DNA of 64,000 nucleotides. Source: Candidatus Enterococcus testudinis. GTDB taxonomy: Bacteria; Bacillota; Bacilli; Lactobacillales; Enterococcaceae. Under the pieces are notes generated by a model. It was not told the DNA's origin and searched no databases. It saw only the letters and a program-made list of their open reading frames with translations. Of the stretch, positions 28,681 through 40,286 are shown in pieces. Each line of letters begins with the position of its first letter. Position 1 is the first letter of the stretch. A program made the translations under genes and the position numbers. Location of the stretch: contig NZ_NGKU01000001.1 of NCBI RefSeq assembly GCF_002140915.1, positions 1-64,000 on the forward strand, given 5' to 3'.

Positions 28681-29439
28681 TTATATTTTTTTGGCTGTTG
28701 GTTCTACAACGAGATAGCGATACGGTTCGTCCCCTTCAGAATGTGTCTGAACACCTGTATCTTTGCTTAACACCGAATGGATCTGTTTTCGCTCAAAGGC
28801 TGGCATCGGCTCTAAGAATACCGGACGGCCTGTTCGTTTGACTTTTTCAGCGGTCCGGCTGGCTAAACGCTCAAGGATCGCTTGTCGTTTTTCCCGATAA
28901 TCACCTACATTGATGACGACAGACAGTTTATTTTTGGCGATGCGATGAATATAAACTTGTGACAAATATTGTAACGCATTCAAGGTCTTGCCGTGCTTAC
29001 CGATCAAGATACCTTGTTTGTCTGTCTCTAGTTGAAATACGATCAAGCCATCCTGACGTACAGTTTTGACAAAAGCCGGTGCCTGCAATGCGTTTGAAAT
29101 ATTGGTCAAATAGAGTCCCAATTGAGCCAAAGCTTCATCATCGGACAACTCTGTCTTTTGTTGTGCTTGCTCAGAGATTTGGCCTTCAGTCACTGTCTCA
29201 ACGATAGCATCTGTATCAGATGTCTGTTCAATGACTGCTTCTGGTTCTGGATCAGTTATTGGTTCAGGTTGGACGAACGCTTTTTCAATTGACACCCGCG
29301 CAGGTTTTTTTCCCATGCCCAAAAATCCTTTTTTACCTTCATCAAGTATATCGATCATTGCTTGATCTTTGGTCAATCCAAGAACTTGCAATCCTTCTTG
29401 AATCGCTTCTTCTACTGTAAGACTTTCATAAATCGGCAT
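28681..29439 (-). CDS. jag: RNA-binding protein Jag / KhpB
   Basis: Protein of 252 aa. The Jag_N domain (about 1-50, ESLTVEEAIQEGLQVLG) is followed by an acidic, disordered linker (about 55-110), a KH domain with GKHGKTLNALQYL (about 147) and a C-terminal R3H domain (ERKQIHSVL). KhpB partners with KhpA to bind RNA and influences cell elongation in streptococci and enterococci. It is 18 bp downstream of yidC, the standard arrangement. Confidence 0.93.
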   Translation of the reverse strand: MPIYESLTVEEAIQEGLQVLGLTKDQAMIDILDEGKKGFLGMGKKPARVSIEKAFVQPEPITDPEPEAVIEQTSDTDAIVETVTEGQISEQAQQKTELSDDEALAQLGLYLTNISNALQAPAFVKTVRQDGLIVFQLETDKQGILIGKHGKTLNALQYLSQVYIHRIAKNKLSVVINVGDYREKRQAILERLASRTAEKVKRTGRPVFLEPMPAFERKQIHSVLSKDTGVQTHSEGDEPYRYLVVEPTAKKI

Positions 29440-29457
29440 TGCAGTGCAGCCTCCTTT

Positions 29458-30282
29458 TTATTTTTTGCGTTTTTTCTTAGGGTTCATTGCTTTACTCAAT
29501 GCCCGTTCCCGTTCTCGTTCTTTACGGGCTGCTTCTTCACGTTCTTGACGAATCTTGAATGGATTGTTCAAGATCAGCGTTTGTACCACTTGGAAGGCAT
29601 TTGACACGACCCAGTACAAGGATAGCCCGCTGGCAATATTGATCCCCATCAACAGAATCATCATTGGCATCGCAAAGTTCATGATTTTCAAGCTCGCATT
29701 TGATTCCACTTGGCTCATGCTAGATAAATACGTACTAGCAAAAGTAAAGAGTGCTGCCAAGATCGGTAAGATGAAGTATGGGTCATGATCGCCTAATTGC
29801 AACCACATAAACTTCCCCTCCTGCAAAGCAGGGACGCGAGAAATCGATTGCCATAACGCCATCAAGATCGGCATTTGAACCAATAAAGGCAAACACCCGG
29901 CATATGGATTGACATTGTGTTCTGCATATAGCTTTTGGGTTTCTTCTTTTAATTTGCTTTGTGTTTCAGTGTCTTTAGACGCATATTGTTGTTGCAACGC
30001 TTTGATTTTTGGTTGCAATTCTTGGGTTTTGCGCATGCTCTTTGTTTGAAAATGCATCAACGGCATCAAAATCACTCGGATGATCAACGTAAAGAGAATG
30101 ATCCCGATTCCGGCATTACCAAATGATAATGCTTTGATTGCTTCTGCAAAATAATAGACGACATAACGATCCCAGATCCCTGTACTTTGTGCATTGACTT
30201 CCCCTGTTGCACCACAGGCAGATAAAACAACTACTAATGAAAGAACTCCCAATAGCAGTAAGACGCGTTTTCCTTTTTTCAC
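29458..30282 (-). CDS. yidC: membrane protein insertase YidC (lipoprotein type)
   Basis: Sec-independent and Sec-assisting insertase of 274 aa. It is made as a lipoprotein: a hydrophobic signal ends in the lipobox LSAC (Cys at about 23). Five membrane segments follow; the conserved hydrophilic groove Arg lies in LIIRVILMPLMHFQTKSM (about 67). The basic C-terminal tail (RKERERERALSKAMNPKKKR) binds ribosomes. It is transcribed with rnpA and jag. Firmicutes often have a second YidC elsewhere. Confidence 0.95.
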   Translation of the reverse strand: MKKGKRVLLLLGVLSLVVVLSACGATGEVNAQSTGIWDRYVVYYFAEAIKALSFGNAGIGIILFTLIIRVILMPLMHFQTKSMRKTQELQPKIKALQQQYASKDTETQSKLKEETQKLYAEHNVNPYAGCLPLLVQMPILMALWQSISRVPALQEGKFMWLQLGDHDPYFILPILAALFTFASTYLSSMSQVESNASLKIMNFAMPMMILLMGINIASGLSLYWVVSNAFQVVQTLILNNPFKIRQEREEAARKERERERALSKAMNPKKKRKK

Positions 30283-30300
30283 GTAACTAATTCCTTTCTA

Positions 30301-30636
30301 TTACTGAATGATTTTCGCAAGTTTCAACACATGCGCCAAGTTCGAATAGATTTCCTTCGACGAACAAGTTGCCGTACTTGGTCGCGCAATAACGATAAAA
30401 TCGATTGTTGGTGAAATACGCGGTTTCATCTCGGTCAAACTCGCGCGAATTTTTCTTTTCACATCATTTCGTTTGACAGCATTGCCGACTTTCTTTCCAA
30501 CAGATAGGCCGACCCTAAAATGCGGCTGCTCTTTAGGTAAGACATAGACCACGAATTTCCGATTTGCAAAAGAATTCCCTGACTGGAAAACTTTTTGAAA
30601 ATCTTGCTCTGATTTTACACGATAAGATTTTCTCAT
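30301..30636 (-). CDS. rnpA: ribonuclease P protein component
   Basis: Basic protein of 111 aa that supports the RNase P ribozyme in 5' tRNA maturation. The family signature is GNAVKRNDVKRKIR (about 51-64), close to the RNR motif, and the start MRKSYRVKSEQDFQKVF is typical. It follows rpmH after a 145-bp gap that contains a terminator-like hairpin, so full rnpA expression needs readthrough or its own promoter. Confidence 0.95.
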   Translation of the reverse strand: MRKSYRVKSEQDFQKVFQSGNSFANRKFVVYVLPKEQPHFRVGLSVGKKVGNAVKRNDVKRKIRASLTEMKPRISPTIDFIVIARPSTATCSSKEIYSNLAHVLKLAKIIQ

Positions 30637-30752
30637 CTCGGTTCCTTCACTTCTTTCGATTATGCTCTGTTACGTCATTGGATACGTAACCACTCACTCG
30701 TCAATCATACCATATTTGCGATTCGTCAGGCACTAAATTCCGCAAAAACGGC

Positions 30753-30780
30753 ATAAAAAAAAACCACTGGCAAACAGTGG
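30753..30780 (-). terminator. terminator directly after rpmH
   Basis: Minus-strand CCACTG pairs with CAGTGG around TTTGC, followed by nine T, 1 bp beyond the rpmH stop. It probably partly terminates transcription so that L34 is made in excess over RnpA. Confidence 0.75.
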
Positions 30781-30781
30781 C

Positions 30782-30916
30782 TTATGCAGAAATAACCTTT
30801 CTGCCTTTACGACGACGGCTAGCTAAAACACGACGTCCATTTTTAGTACTCATACGTTTACGGAATCCGTGAACTTTTTGACGTTTACGTTTATTTGGTT
30901 GATACGTTCTTTTCAT
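30782..30916 (-). CDS. rpmH: 50S ribosomal protein L34
   Basis: Very basic 44-residue ribosomal protein. It begins [18 protein letters not shown] and contains [18 protein letters not shown], both invariant for L34. It lies next to the origin, as in nearly all bacteria. GGAGG is 7 nt before ATG. Its promoter is strong, and a terminator follows immediately. Confidence 0.97.
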   Translation of the reverse strand: MKRTYQPNKRKRQKVHGFRKRMSTKNGRRVLASRRRKGRKVISA

Positions 30917-30967
30917 ATATTTCCACCTCCATTAGCAGCTTGCTTATGCGCACAGACATACTTTGAT

Positions 30968-30997
30968 AGTATACCTAGTCCAGTACTACTTTGTCAA
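30968..30997 (-). promoter_or_regulatory. rpmH promoter
   Basis: Minus-strand TTGACA (30992-30997), 18-nt spacer and TATACT (30968-30973), about 50 bp upstream of rpmH and bordering oriC. Confidence 0.8.
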
Positions 30998-31025
30998 TAA
31001 CAAGTTATGCTAATTTCGGCTTCTT

Positions 31026-31369
31026 TTATCCACAATCTTCGTAAAAGACGTGTATTAGCTGTTTATAATCCAATCTTGTGGAAAACTTTTTCCCCAACGT
31101 TCCTTTGCACTTTTCCACAAATAAACATGGTGTCTAAAACTTATCCACATTCTTTTTTTTCGCTGTTGATAACTTCTAGTAATCCCTTTGCTATCAACGT
31201 ATCAATTGGGTATTATCGTGTGGATAACCTTTCGGAAAATTCACTTATCAACAGAAATAACCATGCTGTGGAAAACCCTTTTTTGGATATGTGCATCTCT
31301 CCTTTATTTTTATCCTCTGGTGTGGAAAAGTATTTTTTTCTAACCTTTTTTAACTTAATCTGTGGAAAA
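31026..31369. other. oriC: oriC part 1: DnaA-box cluster upstream of dnaA
   Basis: This stretch without genes holds about ten 9-mers matching TTATCCACA or one-off variants. Plus: 31026-31034, 31111-31119, 31141-31149, 31245-31253. Minus: 31077-31085, 31164-31172, 31219-31227, 31267-31275, 31321-31329, 31361-31369. TTTTCCACA is the most common variant. The cluster would load DnaA and also allow autoregulation of dnaA. The remaining sequence is AT-rich with no gene. Confidence 0.92.
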
Positions 31370-31426
31370 CTTTTGCAATCCGTGCTATTTTAGTTATATC
31401 TATTTTTAGTTATGGGAGGACAATTT

Positions 31427-32758
31427 ATGCCATCTGCTGATTCTATTTGGCAAGATCTGCAAAGATCCTTTAAAGAAGAGTTAAATCCAGCCAGTTACAG
31501 CGCTTGGATCGAAACTGCCAATGTCTTGTCTTTTGAAAAAAATCAGCTGCTGATCGAAGTACCCAGCGATCTTCATAAATCTTATTGGGAAAAAAATCTA
31601 GCTGCCAAAATCGTTGAAATGGGATTTATGAGAACTGGTGAAGAATTGATTCCTAGTTTTGTGACTGTCGAAGAAGCGGAAGCCCTAAAAACACCTGCGG
31701 CTTTGCAAAAAAACAGCACGCCCGAACAGCCGCCTAAAACCATTTTGAACGAGAAATATACATTTGATACCTTTGTCATCGGAAAAGGCAATCAAATGGC
31801 CCATGCTGCTGCCTTGGTCGTTGCTGAAGATCCTGGGTCTATTTATAATCCACTTTTCTTCTATGGAGGCGTTGGTTTAGGTAAAACCCATTTGATGCAT
31901 GCGATCGGTCATCAAATGCTGTTAAAACGACCAACAGCCAAAATAAAATATGTCAGTAGTGAAAATTTTACCAATGATTTCATCACATCGATCCAAAAAA
32001 ACAAAATGGAAGATTTTCGCAATGAATATCGCAATGTCGACCTGTTGCTGGTTGATGATATCCAATTTCTTGTCAACAAAGAAGGAACACAAGAAGAGTT
32101 CTTTAATACATTTGAAGAGTTGTACCGCAACAATAAACAGATCGTATTGACCAGTGACCGTCTGCCTAATGAGATCCCTACGTTACCAGAACGCTTGGTT
32201 TCCCGCTTTGCTTGGGGATTATCCGTCGATATTACGCCGCCAGATCTAGAAACAAGAACGGCTATTTTGCGCAAAAAAGCTGAAGCAGAGCGATTGGAGA
32301 TCCCGGATGATACATTGAGTTATATCGCTGGACAAATCGATTCCAATATTCGAGAACTTGAGGGGGCCTTAGTCAGAGTACAAGCTTTTGCGACGATGCA
32401 AAATTCTGATATCACAACAAGTTTAGCTGCTGAAGCCATTAAAGCATTGAAATCAAGCCATGGTTCTACTCAAGTGTCCATTTTACAAATTCAAGAAGAA
32501 GTCGCTAAATACTATCATATTCATGTGACCGATTTAAAAGGCAAAAAACGCGTCAAGGGCATCGTCGTTCCACGACAAATTGCAATGTTCCTTTCAAGAG
32601 AGCTCACGGACAGTTCATTGCCGAAAATCGGTGGGGAATTTGGTGGTAAGGACCATACGACCGTTATTCATGCGCATGAAAAAATCCAACATCTCGTTGA
32701 AACGGATACTACGATCAAAAATGAGATTGCTGAAATCAAACATATTCTCTTCAGTTAA
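31427..32758 (+). CDS. dnaA: chromosomal replication initiator protein DnaA
   Basis: Initiator of replication, 443 aa. Domain I (about 1-80) is the oligomerisation and helicase-loading part, domain II a short linker. Domain III is the AAA+ core with Walker A GGVGLGKTH (about 148), Walker B LLLVDDIQFL (about 205) and sensor motifs. Domain IV ends with the box-reading GGKDHTTVIHA (about 412). ATG 31427 is chosen because GGGAGGA lies 6 nt upstream; an ATG at 31412 precedes that RBS. It is flanked by DnaA boxes on both sides, so DnaA probably regulates its own transcription. Confidence 0.98.
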   Translation: MPSADSIWQDLQRSFKEELNPASYSAWIETANVLSFEKNQLLIEVPSDLHKSYWEKNLAAKIVEMGFMRTGEELIPSFVTVEEAEALKTPAALQKNSTPEQPPKTILNEKYTFDTFVIGKGNQMAHAAALVVAEDPGSIYNPLFFYGGVGLGKTHLMHAIGHQMLLKRPTAKIKYVSSENFTNDFITSIQKNKMEDFRNEYRNVDLLLVDDIQFLVNKEGTQEEFFNTFEELYRNNKQIVLTSDRLPNEIPTLPERLVSRFAWGLSVDITPPDLETRTAILRKKAEAERLEIPDDTLSYIAGQIDSNIRELEGALVRVQAFATMQNSDITTSLAAEAIKALKSSHGSTQVSILQIQEEVAKYYHIHVTDLKGKKRVKGIVVPRQIAMFLSRELTDSSLPKIGGEFGGKDHTTVIHAHEKIQHLVETDTTIKNEIAEIKHILFS

Positions 32759-32760
32759 GC

Positions 32761-32853
32761 TGTGGATAATAAAAATAAAAAGCCAAAAGTTTTCCACAAG
32801 TTATTCACAGGCGTTTTCGTTGGTGGTATCACGTTAAACCAAAGTTATCCACA
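32761..32853. other. oriC: oriC part 2: DnaA boxes between dnaA and dnaN
   Basis: Boxes lie at 32761-32769 (minus, TTATCCACA), 32790-32798 (plus, TTTTCCACA), 32801-32809 (plus, TTATTCACA) and 32845-32853 (plus, perfect TTATCCACA). With the upstream cluster this makes a bipartite origin as in Bacillus subtilis, with dnaA in the loop. Confidence 0.9.
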
Positions 32854-32865
32854 TTACTAACAAGC

Positions 32866-32886
32866 CTATTACTACTATTACTTTTA
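32866..32886 (+). other. DnaA-trio-like element, probable unwinding site
   Basis: Seven triplets, CTA TTA CTA CTA TTA CTT TTA, begin 12 bp after the last perfect DnaA box. The complementary strand read 3' to 5' is GAT/AAT repeats, the DnaA-trio pattern on which DnaA forms a filament on single-stranded DNA. The following 20 bp are almost pure AT. Confidence 0.7.
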
Positions 32887-32917
32887 TTTAATAACTATAA
32901 ATTAAAGGAGTCCCGTT

Positions 32918-34048
32918 ATGAAACTAACTTTAAATCGCTCAGAATTCATGCAAGAACTACAAACTGTGCAACGCGCTATTTCAACAAAGACGACAATCCC
33001 TATCTTAACTGGTGTCAAAATCACATTAACGGAACAAGGATTGACATTGACTGGCAGCAATGCAGATATTTCGATTGAAACATTTCTAAGTGCTGATAAT
33101 GAAAAAGCGCAAATGAACATCGAACAAACAGGTGCCATTGTTTTACAAGCCCGTTTCTTCAGTGAGATCGTTCGTCGTTTACCAGAAAGTACATTAACGT
33201 TAGAAGTATTGGAAAATAATCAAGTAGCTATCACTTCTGGAAAAGCCAATTTTACTGTCAATGGGTTAGATGCAGATAGTTATCCACATTTGCCAGTTGT
33301 CGAAAGCCAAAATGCAATCGAGATTCCTGGACATATTCTGAATAAAATTGTTAGTGAAACGGTCTTTGCCGTCTCACAACATGAAAGTCGCCCAATCTTA
33401 ACTGGGGTCCATTTTGTTTTAGAAGATCAAAAACTATTGGCTGTCGCTACGGACTCTCATCGATTGAGTCAACGGGTGATTCCTTTAGACAGCGGAGATA
33501 CAACGTTCAATATTGTGATTCCTGGAAAAAGTTTAACGGAGCTTTCTCGTTCATTGACAGATGAAGAAGAAGCCATCCAAATCAGCATTATGGATAATCA
33601 AGTATTGTTCCAGACCAAAACAATGAAATTTTATTCACGCTTGCTAGAAGGCACCTATCCTGATACCAACCGCTTGATTCCTTCAAGTTTCAATACCGAG
33701 ATCGAATTTTCTGTCCCTGAACTTTTACAAGCGATTGAGCGGGCATCATTGCTTTCTCATGAAGGGCGCAACAACATCGTTCGTTTGGCGATTTCTGAAG
33801 AAGCGGTCGTTTTATACGGAAATTCTCCCGAAATCGGTAAAGTGGAAGAAGACTTGAACTTTGCATCCGTAACAGGGGATCCCTTAGAGATCTCTTTCAA
33901 TCCTGACTATATGAAAGCTGCTTTACGGGCCTTCGGTGATACAAGTATTGTGATTCGCTTTATCTCAGCAATCCGTCCATTCACCTTAGAACCAACAGAA
34001 AGCAAGGGCAACTTTATCCAATTGATCACACCTGTTCGGACCAACTGA
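32918..34048 (+). CDS. dnaN: DNA polymerase III beta sliding clamp
   Basis: Processivity clamp of 376 aa. Three clamp folds of about 120 residues each; the protein starts MKLTLNRSEFMQELQ and ends with the conserved FIQLITPVR. It tethers the polymerase and recruits many partners through clamp-binding motifs. AAAGGAG lies 9 nt before ATG. It is 160 bp from dnaA across the second oriC box cluster, and may share the dnaA transcript. A terminator follows. Confidence 0.97.
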   Translation: MKLTLNRSEFMQELQTVQRAISTKTTIPILTGVKITLTEQGLTLTGSNADISIETFLSADNEKAQMNIEQTGAIVLQARFFSEIVRRLPESTLTLEVLENNQVAITSGKANFTVNGLDADSYPHLPVVESQNAIEIPGHILNKIVSETVFAVSQHESRPILTGVHFVLEDQKLLAVATDSHRLSQRVIPLDSGDTTFNIVIPGKSLTELSRSLTDEEEAIQISIMDNQVLFQTKTMKFYSRLLEGTYPDTNRLIPSSFNTEIEFSVPELLQAIERASLLSHEGRNNIVRLAISEEAVVLYGNSPEIGKVEEDLNFASVTGDPLEISFNPDYMKAALRAFGDTSIVIRFISAIRPFTLEPTESKGNFIQLITPVRTN

Positions 34049-34104
34049 TTTTCACCGATTTTGAAAATCACTGAAATTTACGTTGAAAATGAATAAAACT
34101 GTTT

Positions 34105-34137
34105 AAAGGGCTTAAAATCGTTTTTAAGCCCCTTTTT
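34105..34137 (+). terminator. dnaN terminator
   Basis: GGGCTTAAAA (34108-34117) pairs with TTTTAAGCCC (34122-34131), followed by CTTTTT. Confidence 0.82.
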
Positions 34138-34203
34138 CTATTTTCGCTTGCTTTTTATCTAAAAAGAGTAAGTCTTCTGAGAATCAAAAATATACCGATG
34201 AAT

Positions 34204-34232
34204 TTGTTTTCTGAAGCAAAAAAGAGTATAAT
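34204..34232 (+). promoter_or_regulatory. yaaA-recF-gyrBA promoter
   Basis: TTGTTT (34204-34209), 17-nt spacer and consensus TATAAT (34227-34232). The first start codon is 37 bp downstream. Confidence 0.75.
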
Positions 34233-34268
34233 AGAAGTACACATTCTGTGACGGAATTGAGGGAAATT

Positions 34269-34508
34269 ATGAAAAAGAAAATTTTTTTGGAAACAGAATA
34301 CATGACCCTTGGACAAATGTTGAAAGAAGTCAACGTCATCGGCAGCGGCGGCCAAGCAAAATGGTATTTAGCGGAGCAAACCGTTCTAGTGGATGGCGAA
34401 CCTGAAAATAGAAGAGGCCGCAAATTATATGCGGGAATGATGATCGAGCTGCCTGATGAGGGTACTTTTTTTATGGCCAAGAAAGAAGATAATCATGCGG
34501 CTGAATGA
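34269..34508 (+). CDS. yaaA: S4-domain protein YaaA (RlbA-type)
   Basis: RNA-binding protein of 79 aa, essentially one S4 domain: MTLGQMLKEVNVIGSGG with the following WYLAEQTVLVDGEPENRRGRK core, where the Arg/Lys-rich turn contacts RNA. Relatives next to recF are linked to ribosome assembly. Start ATG 34269 follows GAGGGAAATT; an in-frame ATG at 34248 lacks an RBS. It overlaps recF by 14 nt, so translation is probably coupled. Confidence 0.92.
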   Translation: MKKKIFLETEYMTLGQMLKEVNVIGSGGQAKWYLAEQTVLVDGEPENRRGRKLYAGMMIELPDEGTFFMAKKEDNHAAE

Positions 34509-35607
34509 GTTGCAGCTCAAAAACTATCGCAACTATCAGGAATTGCAGCTATCCTTCAATAAAAACCTGATTATTTTTTTAGGGGAAAATGCCCAAGGAA
34601 AAACCAATATTCTTGAGAGTATTTATGTGTTGGCTATGACCAAAAGTCACCGGACATCCAGCGAACAAGAATTGATTCGCTGGGAAACGGATGGTGCTTA
34701 TGTTTCTGGACTGGTGGATAGAGGCCGTTCTACGATACCTTTAGAACTATTTTTGTCCAAAAAAGGGCGCAAAACCAAAGTCAACCATATTGAACAAAAG
34801 AAATTGAGTAGTTACATAGGACAATTGAATGTCATTTTATTTGCGCCAGAAGATTTGTCTTTAGTCAAAGGCAGTCCCCAAGTCCGTCGCAAATTTCTTG
34901 ATATGGAAATTGGACAGATCGACCCTATTTATTTGTATGATCTTGTCCAATATCAATCAGTCTTGAAACAAAGAAATCAATACTTAAAACAACTGTATGA
35001 AAAAAAACAAAGCGATGAAGTGTATTTAGAGGTGTTGACGGAACAGTTGATTGATTTTGGCAGCAAAATCATTTTAGCTAGAAAGCGATTTGTTGAACGC
35101 CTCGGATACTGGGCGAATGCCCTTCATCAAAAAATCAGCCAAGAAAAAGAAATCTTGCGAATTGATTATTTATCGAATGTGCCTGCAACGGCTCAATCTT
35201 TACCAGCTATCCAGCAATACTTCACGCAAGCATTGGCACAAGTCAAAGACCGTGAACGATTTCGACAAGTGACGTTGGTGGGTCCTCATAGAGATGATTT
35301 AGATTTCTTGATCAACGAAAGAAATGTCCAGACATTTGGTTCCCAAGGACAACAACGCACCACCGCTTTAAGCGTGAAATTAGCCGAGATCGACTTGATG
35401 AAAGAAGAAACGGGTGAATATCCAGTATTGTTGTTAGATGACGTGATGAGTGAACTAGATGATTCTCGGCAGCTGCATTTATTGTCGACGATCGAAGGTA
35501 AAGTCCAGACATTTCTGACAACCACCACATTAGATCATGTAAAAGACAAAATGTCTGTTGAAGCAGAGATTTTTTATGTAGAGCAAGGACATATCAAAGG
35601 AGAATAG
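34495..35607 (+). CDS. recF: DNA replication and repair protein RecF
   Basis: SMC-like ATPase of 370 aa that, with RecO and RecR, loads RecA at gaps. Walker A is GENAQGKTN (about 30-38), the signature region reads FGSQGQQRTTALSVKLAE (about 285), and Walker B is LLLDDVMSELD. ATG 34495 gives MRLNELQLKNYRNY, the usual start; the open frame further upstream is an overlap with yaaA. It is followed by gyrB with 5 bp between. Confidence 0.96.
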   Translation: MRLNELQLKNYRNYQELQLSFNKNLIIFLGENAQGKTNILESIYVLAMTKSHRTSSEQELIRWETDGAYVSGLVDRGRSTIPLELFLSKKGRKTKVNHIEQKKLSSYIGQLNVILFAPEDLSLVKGSPQVRRKFLDMEIGQIDPIYLYDLVQYQSVLKQRNQYLKQLYEKKQSDEVYLEVLTEQLIDFGSKIILARKRFVERLGYWANALHQKISQEKEILRIDYLSNVPATAQSLPAIQQYFTQALAQVKDRERFRQVTLVGPHRDDLDFLINERNVQTFGSQGQQRTTALSVKLAEIDLMKEETGEYPVLLLDDVMSELDDSRQLHLLSTIEGKVQTFLTTTTLDHVKDKMSVEAEIFYVEQGHIKGE

Positions 35608-35612
35608 ACTGA

Positions 35613-37562
<1,950 letters not shown>

Positions 37563-37585
37563 TCAATCGCAGAGGAGGAAACAGC

Positions 37586-40123
37586 TTGAGTGAAGCAAAA
37601 CAAAATATTCATGACGTCAACCTGACGAGTGAAATGCGTGAGTCCTTTATCGACTATGCGATGAGTGTTATCGTAGCAAGGGCTTTACCAGATGTACGAG
37701 ACGGCTTAAAACCCGTGCACCGCAGAATTTTATACGGGATGAATGAATTGGGTGTGACACCAGACAAACCCCACAAAAAATCTGCCCGGATCGTTGGGGA
37801 CGTAATGGGTAAATATCACCCCCATGGAGATAGCGCGATTTATGAATCAATGGTACGGATGGCACAGTCATTCAGTTACCGTTATATGCTCGTTGACGGC
37901 CATGGTAACTTTGGTTCTGTCGACGGTGACGGTGCCGCTGCTATGCGGTATACCGAAGCCCGTATGAGTAAATTGGCGATGGAGATGTTGCGAGATATCA
38001 ATAAAGATACCGTTGATTTCCAAAGCAACTATGATGACACAGAGCGGGAACCAGCTGTCTTGCCTGCACGTTTCCCGAATTTATTGGTCAATGGAACCAC
38101 AGGGATCGCGGTGGGAATGGCTACCAATATCCCACCTCATAACTTAAATGAAGTCATTGCAGCCATTGATTTATTGATGGAGAATCCTGAAGTGACGACG
38201 AGCGAATTGATGGAAGTACTGCCTGGTCCCGACTTTCCAACTGGCGGGATCGTTATGGGGAAATCAGGTATTCGTCGCGCCTACGAAACAGGTAAAGGAT
38301 CGATCACTGTCCGTGGGAAAGTCGAAGTAACTGAGATGCCAAATGGCAAAGAACGAATCTTGGTCACAGAATTGCCTTACATGGTCAATAAAGCCAAATT
38401 GATCGAACGGATCTCCGAACTTCATCGTGACAAACGAATTGAAGGAATCACTGACTTACGAGATGAATCTTCCCGTGAAGGGATGCGCATCGTGATTGAT
38501 GTCCGCAGAGATGTTAGTGCTTCAGTGATTTTGAATAACTTGTACAAAATGACTGCTTTACAATCATCATTCGGCTTTAATATGCTGGCTATTGAAAAAG
38601 GTGTACCTAAAATACTCAGTCTGAAACGTATTTTAGAGAATTATATCGAACATCAACAAGAAGTGGTGACCCGACGGACACAATTTGACAAAAGTAAAGC
38701 GGAAGCGCGGGCCCATATTTTGGAAGGCTTGCGGATTGCTTTGGATCATATCGATGAAATCATTGCTTTGATCCGTGCTTCAGCTTCTGATGATATTGCT
38801 AAAACAACGATGATGGAGCGTTTCGAATTATCTGAACGTCAGGCACAAGCTATTTTAGATATGCGTTTGCGTCGTTTGACTGGTTTGGAACGGGACAAAA
38901 TCGAGAATGAATACCAAGGTTTGTTGGCATTGATTGCTGATCTAACAGATATTTTGGCCAATCCACAACGGGTATTAGAAATCATCCAAACAGAATTGCA
39001 AGAGTTGGGACAACGCTTTGGGGATGCCCGACGGACAGAATTATTGGTGGGTGAAGTACTGAGTCTTGAAGATGAAGACTTGATCGAAGAAGAAGAAATC
39101 GTGATCACTTTAACCAACAATGGCTATATCAAACGGGTAGCCAATTCAGAATTTCGTGCCCAAAGACGCGGCGGACGTGGTGTTCAAGGTATGGGCATCC
39201 ATGATGAAGACTTTGTGCGTACGTTGATCTCTTGTTCGACCCATGATACACTGCTATTTTTTACCAACAAAGGAAAAGTCTATAAAGCAAAAGGCTATGA
39301 AATTCCAGAATACGGTCGAGCAGCCAAAGGAATTCCGGTCATCAATCTGCTAGGGATTGATTCTAGTGAACGCATCGAAGCAATCATTTCAGCATCTGGC
39401 GGACCACAAGAAGGGCGCTATCTCTTCTTTACTACCCGTTTAGGAATCGTTAAGCGGACCTCAGTGACCGCTTTTGCCAATATTCGCGCCAACGGATTGA
39501 TCGCAATCGGTTTGAAGGAAAACGACGAACTTGTGAATGTGATTGAAACCCATGGGGAAGACAAAGTGATTATTGGTACCCACAAAGGCTACTCTGTTAC
39601 TTTCCAAGAAGCATTGGTCCGTGATATGGGAAGAACGGCTGCCGGTGTGCGAGGGATTCGTCTCAGAGATGAAGATTATGTTGTCGGTGCTGCCGTGATC
39701 AAAGAAGACAGTGAAGTCTTAGTGATCACAGAAAACGGCTATGGCAAACGCACTAAGGGCTCTGAGTATCCAATCAAAGGTCGAGGCGGTAAAGGAATCA
39801 AAACGGCGAATATCACGCCTAAAAACGGTCCATTGGCTGGTTTGGCAACGGTGTCCGGAGATGAAGATATCATGGTCATCACCAATAAAGGTGTCTTGAT
39901 CAGATTCAATGTATCCTCTGTTTCACAAACAGGTCGCTCAACATTAGGTGTCCGTTTGATGAAAATGGAAAATGAGGCCAAAGTTGTAACGATGGCCACT
40001 GTTGAACCTGAACCAGAAATGGAAGAAGCGACGACTGATCAAGTATCAGACACTGCTGCAGACATAGAAGCTGTTCAAGAGCTTGTTGATAGTCAAGAGT
40101 CACCAACAGAGAGTGAAGAATAA
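37586..40123 (+). CDS. gyrA: DNA gyrase subunit A
   Basis: Breakage-reunion subunit of 845 aa. It starts at TTG with a strong GAGGAGG 7 nt upstream, giving [13 protein letters not shown]. The catalytic Tyr is in [12 protein letters not shown]. The quinolone-determining region reads [13 protein letters not shown], with the wild-type Ser and Glu, so no fluoroquinolone resistance change is visible here. The C-terminal beta-pinwheel includes the GyrA box QRRGGRG (about 530). An acidic tail of about 45 residues ([13 protein letters not shown]...) ends the protein. Confidence 0.98.
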   Translation: MSEAKQNIHDVNLTSEMRESFIDYAMSVIVARALPDVRDGLKPVHRRILYGMNELGVTPDKPHKKSARIVGDVMGKYHPHGDSAIYESMVRMAQSFSYRYMLVDGHGNFGSVDGDGAAAMRYTEARMSKLAMEMLRDINKDTVDFQSNYDDTEREPAVLPARFPNLLVNGTTGIAVGMATNIPPHNLNEVIAAIDLLMENPEVTTSELMEVLPGPDFPTGGIVMGKSGIRRAYETGKGSITVRGKVEVTEMPNGKERILVTELPYMVNKAKLIERISELHRDKRIEGITDLRDESSREGMRIVIDVRRDVSASVILNNLYKMTALQSSFGFNMLAIEKGVPKILSLKRILENYIEHQQEVVTRRTQFDKSKAEARAHILEGLRIALDHIDEIIALIRASASDDIAKTTMMERFELSERQAQAILDMRLRRLTGLERDKIENEYQGLLALIADLTDILANPQRVLEIIQTELQELGQRFGDARRTELLVGEVLSLEDEDLIEEEEIVITLTNNGYIKRVANSEFRAQRRGGRGVQGMGIHDEDFVRTLISCSTHDTLLFFTNKGKVYKAKGYEIPEYGRAAKGIPVINLLGIDSSERIEAIISASGGPQEGRYLFFTTRLGIVKRTSVTAFANIRANGLIAIGLKENDELVNVIETHGEDKVIIGTHKGYSVTFQEALVRDMGRTAAGVRGIRLRDEDYVVGAAVIKEDSEVLVITENGYGKRTKGSEYPIKGRGGKGIKTANITPKNGPLAGLATVSGDEDIMVITNKGVLIRFNVSSVSQTGRSTLGVRLMKMENEAKVVTMATVEPEPEMEEATTDQVSDTAADIEAVQELVDSQESPTESEE

Positions 40124-40150
40124 GCGCATTTGATGATGAAATATAAAAGT

Positions 40151-40182
40151 CGATCTCATTTCCAGTGAGATCGATTTTTTTT
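40151..40182 (+). terminator. gyrA terminator
   Basis: CGATCTCA (40151-40158) pairs with TGAGATCG (40166-40173), followed by ATTTTTTTT. Confidence 0.88.
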
Positions 40183-40250
40183 AATGCAAGTCATACTTTG
40201 TGGCGTAATTCATTATGTAAGGGATAAGGTCGTCCACCAATAAAAACAAC

Positions 40251-40279
40251 TTGCAACTTGGATGTAAAAAGTGTATAAT
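40251..40279 (+). promoter_or_regulatory. rpsF operon promoter
   Basis: TTGCAA (40251-40256), 17-nt spacer and TATAAT (40274-40279). The leader is about 78 nt. Confidence 0.8.
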
Positions 40280-40286
40280 AATTATT

